From positions 68,585 to 130,584 of the forward strand of contig NMRA01000268.1 in NCBI GenBank assembly GCA_002633005.1: a stretch of 62,000 nucleotides of DNA. The letters are read 5' to 3'. A program made the position numbers and the translations under genes. Shown here piece after piece: positions 55,854 to 62,000 of the stretch (position 1 is its first letter; the number at the start of each line of letters is the position of its first letter). The notes below the pieces were generated by a model that did no database searches, was not told the DNA's origin, and was given only the letters and a program-made list of their open reading frames with translations. This DNA comes from Phoronis australis. Its lineage: Eukaryota > Phoronida > Phoronidae.

Positions 55854-56946
55854 ATGCCACACTGTTGCTGCGGACCGGGATGTAGTAATTATCGGCTCAC
55901 GCGCTTTTTGGGAGTGCCTTTGCATCGCTCTCCGATGGATGACACACTTCGCCGTACTTGGGTCGTTCGTGTGAAGAACGCAGCGTTACCCGTCCACGCA
56001 ACGTACAAAGCAGTGGAGAATTACCGTGTGTGTGGCAAGCACTTTCTGCCGTCCGATTACGAAAGGGATTTGTACGCTGAACTGATGAAGGTCCCCGCGA
56101 AACAACGCTTGAAGGATGCCATTCCGTCTGTGTTGATTCCCGGCAGTGCCCCGTCGCCACCCCCGAGAAGTGCGTTTTTGAAGCGAGAAGCCTCGCGAGC
56201 TGTGGCCAGTACAGTGACTGGAGCCAGTGGAGGCACTTCATCTACTGTCACCCGTGCCTCCGAACGTACCCCAGAGCGTGCAATTCCTGGAACCAGTAGT
56301 GATTCGCCCTGTGCTGTTTTCTCCAGCCCAGAGCCTCTAAGCAGCCCTGCAGCGATATTGAGTAGTGGGAGTGATTACAGGCCCAGTTCGACACCCAGTG
56401 AAGAGGACAGTTCGTCGTCCAGTGAACAGATCGGTGAGCCAAACTTTGATAAGTTTATTGTGGACTTGTCTAAAGTGTTGGAGCTATTTAGAAGGTGCCA
56501 GGTGTGTGGCGAGGGAGTCACACGACACAATGTAAGCAGTTTGGGTGCTCAGGTCACCATCCAGTGGGAGTGTGTCACGGGACACTCTGGCAAGTGGGAC
56601 AGTTGTTCCTCTGTCCGTGGTATGCCGGAGGTCCACTTAACCATGTCCAGTGGTGTGCTCTTCACTGGAAACACGTTTCAGTCGGTGAAGACAATGATGG
56701 ACTTTGGAAAAGTCAAGTTTTTTTTCGAAAACAACATTCAACAACATTCAGAATTCCTATTTAATACCAGTTGTCAATGACGCATACATGTCACAACATC
56801 TCGAGTTGGTGGCGGAATTCATGGAGAAGGAGAACTTGTCTGACTCACCAGGGCGGTCCGCCAAGTATACCACATACACTCTAATGGAGGAAGAGACCAA
56901 AAAGATAATTGATGTGGAACTCGGAACAGCACAAGCATTCAATTGA
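55854..56946 (+). pseudogene. THAP-domain Kolobok-type transposase, frameshifted and truncated
   Basis: ATG at 55854. Residues 1-95 form a THAP zinc domain (PHCCCGPGCSNY, a conserved Trp in RRTWVVRV, and VCGKHFLPSDY, i.e. C..C...C..H). A low-complexity Ser/Pro linker follows, then a zinc-knuckle-like block (RRCQVCGEGV, WECVTGHSGKWDS) and the FTGNTFQSVKTMM segment found in Kolobok transposases. An 8-T run at 56718-56725 shifts the frame. The next frame continues NSYLIPVVNDAYMSQHL and DSPGRSAKYTTYTLMEEE, which resembles the first-Asp region of the catalytic domain. It stops at 56944-56946, where the remainder has been deleted. The THAP domain binds the transposon ends in related systems (family knowledge). 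Confidence 0.85.
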
Positions 56947-57192
56947 GGTAGGCATAACAACGCACACAGTGCATTTGCACCAAGATGTGTCACCACGTCT
57001 GTCTTCAGTAGCCGCCTCGTTTCTCTCAACAGCTGCCTGTGCCTGTGTGTACTCTGCCTCGTTGTACTCGGGCTCAAACATGTACCCACCCACTGAATGT
57101 CCGTGAAAAAATTCCTCGTCACCACTGCTGTGAACAAGGTCTCCGTCACTCACACTACTGTCACTGTGATACGGGTCACCGACTCCAGCCAT
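56920..57192 (-). pseudogene. P2X7-like zinc-domain protein, second gene of the transposon (truncated)
   Basis: ATG at 57192 on minus. It begins MAGVGDPYHSDSSVSDGD, an acidic/Ser lead, then GGYMFEPEYNEAEYTQAQAA and DTSWCKCTVCVVMPTSIECL followed by CC. The FEPEY motif, WCKCxxC and paired Cys are the signature of the cysteine-rich zinc domain shared with the C-terminal ballast of P2X7 receptors and many invertebrate proteins. No membrane segment is present. The reading frame is broken off by the internal deletion. Its role in transposition is unknown; it runs opposite the transposase gene and starts about 175 bp inside the right inverted repeat. Confidence 0.8.
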
Positions 57193-57526
57193 TTTCAGCT
57201 TACAACACACTAAACAATCCCTAAATCCAACGCAGTTGAGTTCTCTACTAACATATCTTGCCGCAGAATGCCGATGGAAAGTGGTGGCGACAATTGGTGA
57301 ATAACAGCACAAAACAAAAGTAGAATAGAACAGATTCGCACAGTAAGCTCAACGCAAAACCAAGTGGCGGGAAGCGCTTGCCTCCTAAAACGTCACTTCC
57401 GGAAAAGCGGACGAGTAATTAATGAAATTACGAAAAGCTGTAATTAAGTGAAAAATATGTCTAGGATAACCAACCAACCTTATTTTAGCTCAAAATGACA
57501 TGGAAAAAGGTTGCCTTCGCCTTTAA

Positions 57527-58747
57527 TTGATTGAAGGTATCCCTACAGAGGGCGATAGTGTTGTTGCCTCTTCTTCATTCTTAGTCCTTTTAATTAGCAA
57601 CAGGTTTCACTTGTATTAATTAGTGGTTATTATATAATCAATTAATTACTGGATTTAATCGTTCTATCTCCATCCTCGTACAATCACAAAGCATGGCTAC
57701 CTTTTAAACTAAACCCACAGACAATATCCCATGCCATATGACGGGTGTCTCAAGTCCGAGTATGCAATATTGTTTGATGTTATTTATATTTTTGATGACA
57801 CGTTGGTGTAGATTTGTAAGGATTTCTATTGTATTGGAAGCAAAAATATAATATTACTAACTATTCTTGTCTGTTTTTAAGTGACATTTAGTGATATCAA
57901 TACTTAGCATATATACATCTTATTGTGTACATTTTCAACATACTACGTTTCAATTATTGTGATAAAAATTGTAAACGATTGTATAAAGATCATGATGCAA
58001 CCAACTGAATTGTTTAATATCCATTACATTCTTTAAACCTTCATAGAATCAGTTTTGCAAGTCTTGTTGAATGTGAGATGACTGTGTTTTCATTTTTAAT
58101 CTGGGCCCATCATGCCTTTCAACATGAACAACCATTACATGAATTTGTCATTTATATTAAATACTCGCATTATCCTCATTATCCACCGAGTAGAGACAGC
58201 TGATTTCCATATTTTTGTTTTGCATCTAGCACAAACCTAATCAAGTGAAAATAGTTGAGCGCGGTCTACTTTTCTTATCAGTCAAGCAGCTGAAGTCAAC
58301 TTAATTTACTTTAGGATGAAACTCAACATACAGTAAGCGGTCCACCATTAATCCCTGCCAATGTCTTTGAAAAGGGTTAATATTTCAATGTTCTGGAAGT
58401 GTACCTCTAATGATATTTATTTTCGTGTTCAATAATCCAAGTAGTGAATTTATGACCCATTATAACTGCAAGGATAATTTTATTTTTAAAGGCGAAAAAT
58501 TTTATGTGCTGCAAGTGAAGCATGGCTCTTGCATTTTTGTATTCAAGAAACGATATTGAAATGTTTGAAATGAAGACGGTTTTTCGTGTGTCCATAACTG
58601 CAAGATGTTCTTTCAGGTTTACTTTAGTTTAAGCCCCATAAATGGAAATATATCAATAGATTGTCTTACAGTTTGGCATCGATCATCTTAAATTCACCTC
58701 TTGAATTTTTGATAGTGTACCACAAAGTAAATGAAATCAAAATAGCA
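57527..58747. other. no gene recognised
   Basis: AT-rich spacer between two TTAA-type transposons. No coding region or repeat can be supported. Confidence 0.45.
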
Positions 58748-59803
58748 TTAAAGGAGAGTGCCACCCACAAAACAACCTAGTTTGTATCAGTTTAGATCGA
58801 GTAGCAACAAGTACAGCTCTTTTACCTGACTGCAGACGGATGTGTTGAAATTAACCAATGATGTCAGAGGTTGGAATGCAGTCTGTTCAGTAGTTCACAA
58901 CACGCTTACTGGTGTCAGCTTATCGCTTTAACTCATCGTTTTACACCAATAAACTAGCAAAATTCGATGTAAAACCCTTATAAATACATCGAGTTATTGA
59001 ACAAACGTGTTATTTCATTCCGCTGTTATGGATTTTCAGGTATTTGAACGTACCGTATCCTACAAAGTTCGGTAGGCCAATTAATTTACCAAGGTCGGTG
59101 GCGGAGGTTTGAGGTCTGTACAGTTATAAATTCAAATTATTCATCCGTGAAATACAGACAGGAGAACATTGCTATTTGTTGTAATTTTAGACTTGGGATT
59201 TTTTTTTCAGTTCTAAAAGCACAAAACGCTTGCTCTCCCGGCCAGTGGCTCGGAAGCCGGACAGGCCCATTGCGGCCGGACTGAAGACATCACGAACACA
59301 AACCAGCCAAAGTTGGAAACTAAACTTCCAGTTAAGAAAAGACTATGCAAGTGAGCCAAAGAAAAAACTGCACGTGGTTATTTTGGTGAGTTAGCCACGA
59401 GACTGCAAATCTACTTACTAGCTCGTCGGGGGCCGCGAAGTTAGGTTACCCTTACACAGAACCGTCAGGGCAAAAGTTGTACAGTAACCATGATTCGAAT
59501 AATGTATATGAATATCTAACCATAGGATATAAAATCGGGTTATTGTTTCACAACAGCTTTCTGTCAGCAAACACCGTACGTATTAACATGCGCTCACGCG
59601 GTCTCGGTGCCTGGTCAATTAGTTCATGGCATCTAAAGCCGGTAATGCAGTGATTTATTTATTACTGGCTTCTCAAAACATTTGCACTCATGAACACTCC
59701 AAATTGTATATTATGAGAAAGATTTTGTTTCAGTTTTATATAAGCATTGGTTAGGGTGAGAATAATTCATTTTGAAACAGAACGCACAATAGTAAACGTC
59801 AAC

Positions 59804-60135
59804 GTGGCAACTCGCAATCCCGACTTAGACTTCACAGGTCGATCGTCAGTTTATCAGTTCGAACCGGAATACACTGATCAAGAAATAATAGAGAGGTTCC
59901 GTGAACGTACACAGACAACGGAACATTTGGATAGTTCCAAACACCGTTTGAATGACTTGTCATGGTGTCAGTGAGCTATTTGCACGATAATGGAAACGAC
60001 TGACGCTTCCGTTTGCTGCCACGAAATTCCGCAAGTGAGACGCCTTCTTGGAGAAGCGCAGATGTGTCTCACGGACCATCCTGATTTTGCACCCCATCTA
60101 AACATACGAGTGCTCACGACGTTTTTATAGAGCTG
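59804..60135 (+). pseudogene. P2X7-like zinc-domain protein of transposon copy X
   Basis: Reads SSVYQFEPEYTDQEIIERFR, then RLNDLSWCQ, a TGA where the family has a second Cys codon (59972-59974), and AICTIMETTDASVCCHEIPQ. It continues RLLGEAQMCLTDHPDFAPHL, then after a frameshift FYRAVKNNWRKH. This is the same WCxCxxC...CC domain as in 56920-57192, but more complete at the C-terminal side. Stop and frameshift make it non-functional. No convincing ATG starts it. Confidence 0.75.
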
Positions 60136-60319
60136 TGAAAAACAATTGGCGAAAACATCATACACCCAGAGGACCAAACATACGCCTCACAAACGAGTCA
60201 GTCATCAAACAGGTTATACAAATCGTTATGTTCTCACGCCTTGAACTAATTGTAATTGTTTATGTTTTTATGGCCAACTACAATTCAGCATAGTCAAAAA
60301 CTGATCAACAACCGATCCA

Positions 60320-60580
60320 ACGAAATGCAGGCCACTGACAGACACGGAGAAGATTCACGGCCTCATTCTCCGTATTAACGGCGTATTTTTCATTCTTCCT
60401 TACCGCGAGCCACTTCCGAAGTATTATGGGCTCTCGAGGAAATCAAAAAACGATATACCCGCTTTCCCCGCAGCTCCGTAGTTAGCACACAAGCGGGAAC
60501 GATACACGTGCCACGCCATGGCGGCACTCACTCTGCAGAATAATCACTGACGTCGCTACGTCGTTTGCTCACATTCTTTA
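60320..60580 (-). pseudogene. decayed THAP-domain coding stretch of transposon copy X
   Basis: Reverse complement is clearly related to 61470-61740 (shared GACACGGAGA, CACGGCCTCAT, TACCGCGAGCCACTTCC, GGGCTCTCGAGGAA and CACTCTGCAGA). It is frameshifted after the CIVPAC start of the THAP domain, so it no longer encodes one. Confidence 0.65.
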
Positions 60581-60590
60581 CATGACAGAA

Positions 60591-60846
60591 TTACTGGGAC
60601 TTTGTGCGTTGCTCGTTACTACAGGCCTCAGCTCATCATTATTTTACTCTATTTTATCTTATTTATTCACCAAATTGTACATATTAACTAATTTTATACA
60701 AATTTATTTTATTTGTTATCTTGTTGTCTGTATTTTACTTCATGTAAACTAATTATTTCCAACTGGGCCCAATTGAAACTCAGTGTATTCAGTGAAGTGG
60801 TCAACCAGTCTTTTAAAGAAGTTTAAATAAATAAATAAATAAATGG
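60591..60846 (+). mobile_element. probable LINE 3' tail
   Basis: AT-rich stretch (ATTTTATCTTATTTATTCAC, TTTATTTTATTTGTTATCTT) closing with AAATAAATAAATAAATAAAT at about 60828-60844, similar in style to the tail at 2750-2770. No RT coding is present, so the assignment is tentative. Confidence 0.45.
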
Positions 60847-61352
60847 GTCCATACAGTATATTTACTCTGAGAACTAAGATTTTACAGGAAATAGCGACCT
60901 AATATTGAGTATATTTACACAGTCGTCTGATCGCAGCGTTCTTCAACTCTACATCGCCAGTATCGTAAATTCTGCTTGTTACGGTACAGTCCTTATCTCA
61001 AGTTCTGCAAATCAGCTCAGTTTCCACCGTTATTTTCCAATGTTGTGATCAACATGGGGAAATGTTTCAGTTACTATTTATATTCCAGACGCTAAGACAC
61101 GAAAATAGACCAAGAAAACTTAGAAATCCATAGAAGTAAAACGACACACTGCTGCACAACTGTTCAGTTAATGTTTCAATTTTTACATTACCTGATGGAC
61201 TGTTTCTATTTTTCCGACAAACTTTTAACTTTATTGAACGGTTCAGTGTTTTAACTTGTATATATATGTATATTTCACAAACTGAAAATTCTTATTGTGA
61301 AATAAAACATTACTGGTTATTCAACACTTTCACAGGTAATTGTGTCGTTTAA
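60847..61352. other. spacer without recognised gene
   Basis: AT-rich DNA between the LINE-like tail and copy Y of the transposon. No coding region seen. Confidence 0.4.
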
Positions 61353-62000
61353 AGGAGAATGCCACCCGATTTAATTACTCTTTTTTACCGTCTTAATCGG
61401 TCTATATCCACATCACGTCTTATACGGTCGACCTCACCTTGCCGATAGGTGTCGCGTTAAACCTATGAGGAAGGTGAGAAACGACGCAGCAACGTCAGTG
61501 GTTCATCTGCAGAGTGAATGCCACTATATTGCAGTGCATCGTTCCCACTTGTCCGAACTATGAAGCTGCGAAGAAATCGGGTATATTGTTTTTTCGACTT
61601 CCTCGAGAGCCCGAAATGCTTAGGAAGTGGCTCGCGGTAGTGAAGAATGAAAAGTACGACGTTAATAGCAAGTATGAGGCCGTGAAATATCTCCGTGTCT
61701 GTGGCCGGCATTTCGTCGACAGTGATTTCTCTGGCGAATTCCGGCTTACCAAAGAACTGTCCATACGTTCCGTTATTCTAAGTTCCGTTTCAAAATGAAT
61801 TATTCTCACCCTAAGCAATGCTTATATAAAACTGAAACAAAGTCTGTCTCCTTAGATACAGTTTGTAATGCCTTTGGAGTATTCGTGAGTGCAACTGTTT
61901 TGAGAAGCTAGCAATGAATAAACCACGGCGTTACCGGCTTTAGATGCAATGAACTAATTGACTGGGCACCGAGGCCGTGTAAGCGCATGCCAATTCAATG
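61353..62000. mobile_element. second Kolobok-like family, copy Y (inverted, internally deleted, runs off window)
   Basis: TTAA at 61349-61352 followed by AGGAGAATGCCACCCG, the same 15-base terminus as 5639 and 58752 but with a different interior, as expected for the opposite end of the element. THAP coding begins about 160 bp in. At about 61795 it joins the region that lies upstream of the P2X7-like gene in copy X, inverted (61785-61990 against 59585-59790). The right end lies beyond the window. Confidence 0.62.
61514..61798 (+). pseudogene. THAP-domain transposase N terminus (truncated)
   Basis: Reads LQCIVPTCPNYEAAKKSGIL, FFRLPREPEMLRKWLAVVKN, then YLRVCGRHFVDSDFSGEFRL. This is a full THAP zinc domain (C....C, FRLP, Trp, CGRHF) ending at a TGA at 61796-61798, just where the inverted segment begins. 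The codon at 61514 is GTG. A nearby ATG (61518) is in another frame, so the true start is uncertain and the gene is probably a remnant. Confidence 0.8.

Larger units (their letters stand above)
55585..57526. mobile_element. complete Kolobok-like DNA transposon, internally deleted
   Basis: Target-site duplication TTAA at 55585-55588 and 57523-57526 flanks the element 55589-57522. Its terminal inverted repeats are 157 bp (55589-55745 and 57366-57522), starting AGGCGAAG and ending CTTCCCGCC, with only a few mismatches. Between them lie a THAP transposase gene on plus and a P2X7-like zinc-domain gene on minus, converging and cut at a common junction near 56920-56945. TTAA targets plus a THAP-containing transposase are hallmarks of the Kolobok superfamily (piggyBac also uses TTAA but lacks THAP). 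The catalytic second half of the transposase is missing, so this copy could move only with help from another. Confidence 0.88.
58752..60590 (+). mobile_element. second Kolobok-like family, copy X (internally deleted, right end lost)
   Basis: TTAA at 58748-58751, then AGGAGAGTGCCACCC. 58752-59239 matches the solitary end at 5639-6134. 59585-59790 is inverted relative to 61785-61990. It holds a P2X7-like gene on plus (about 59800-60130) and, converging, a decayed THAP coding stretch on minus (about 60320-60580). The right terminus is not visible, because sequence after about 60590 passes into a LINE-like 3' tail. The boundary at 58752 is inferred from the TTAA and the shared end sequence. Confidence 0.62.

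Noticed and set aside
55897-56442. Minus-strand ORFs opposite the THAP gene
   Set aside because: Shadows of the GC-rich THAP transposase coding strand; no recognisable domain.

Overview
This window is invertebrate animal nuclear DNA. Genes are split by GT-AG introns, and the sequence is crowded with LINE retrotransposons, THAP/Kolobok-like DNA transposons, foldback elements and tandem satellite modules. The style (AT-rich introns, TACATGTA-like motifs, abundant Kolobok-type and LINE relics) suggests a marine invertebrate, perhaps a lancelet, hemichordate, echinoderm or mollusc. I cannot name the species. There is one assembly gap (N run 29586-29697).

The only clear host genes are two arylsulfatase B-like paralogs arranged head to head. 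Gene 1 is on the minus strand: six exons between 18146 and 6920, with its signal-peptide exon not found. Gene 2 is on the plus strand: nine exons from 34004 to 49487, predicted 575 aa. Both keep the sulfatase metal-binding and catalytic residues. Every splice junction I checked joins in phase. Gene 1 lacks two introns that gene 2 has, so intron structure has changed since the duplication.

Layout: 1-6838 holds repeats and two decayed LINE fragments (about 2040-2770 and 2850-5240), plus a solitary end of a TTAA-type transposon (5639-6134). 6839-18146 is gene 1, its introns filled with short duplications. 18147-34003 lies between the divergent genes and holds a nearly intact LINE (20027-22805, minus), a satellite module (25965-28315), an RNase H relic bracketed by CTG repeats, and foldback elements. 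34004-49487 is gene 2, with two more copies of the satellite module in introns 6 and 7 in the opposite orientation. 49488-55584 shows no recognisable gene.

The most interesting part is 55585-62000. A complete TTAA-flanked Kolobok-like element with 157-bp inverted repeats carries a THAP transposase gene (truncated, frameshifted) and, converging on it, a second small gene with a WCxCxxC...CC zinc domain of the kind found in P2X7-like 'ballast' proteins. A second, different family at 58752-62000 carries the same two-gene pairing in two internally deleted copies lying in opposite orientation. This suggests that a THAP transposase plus a P2X7-like accessory protein is a recurring transposon architecture.
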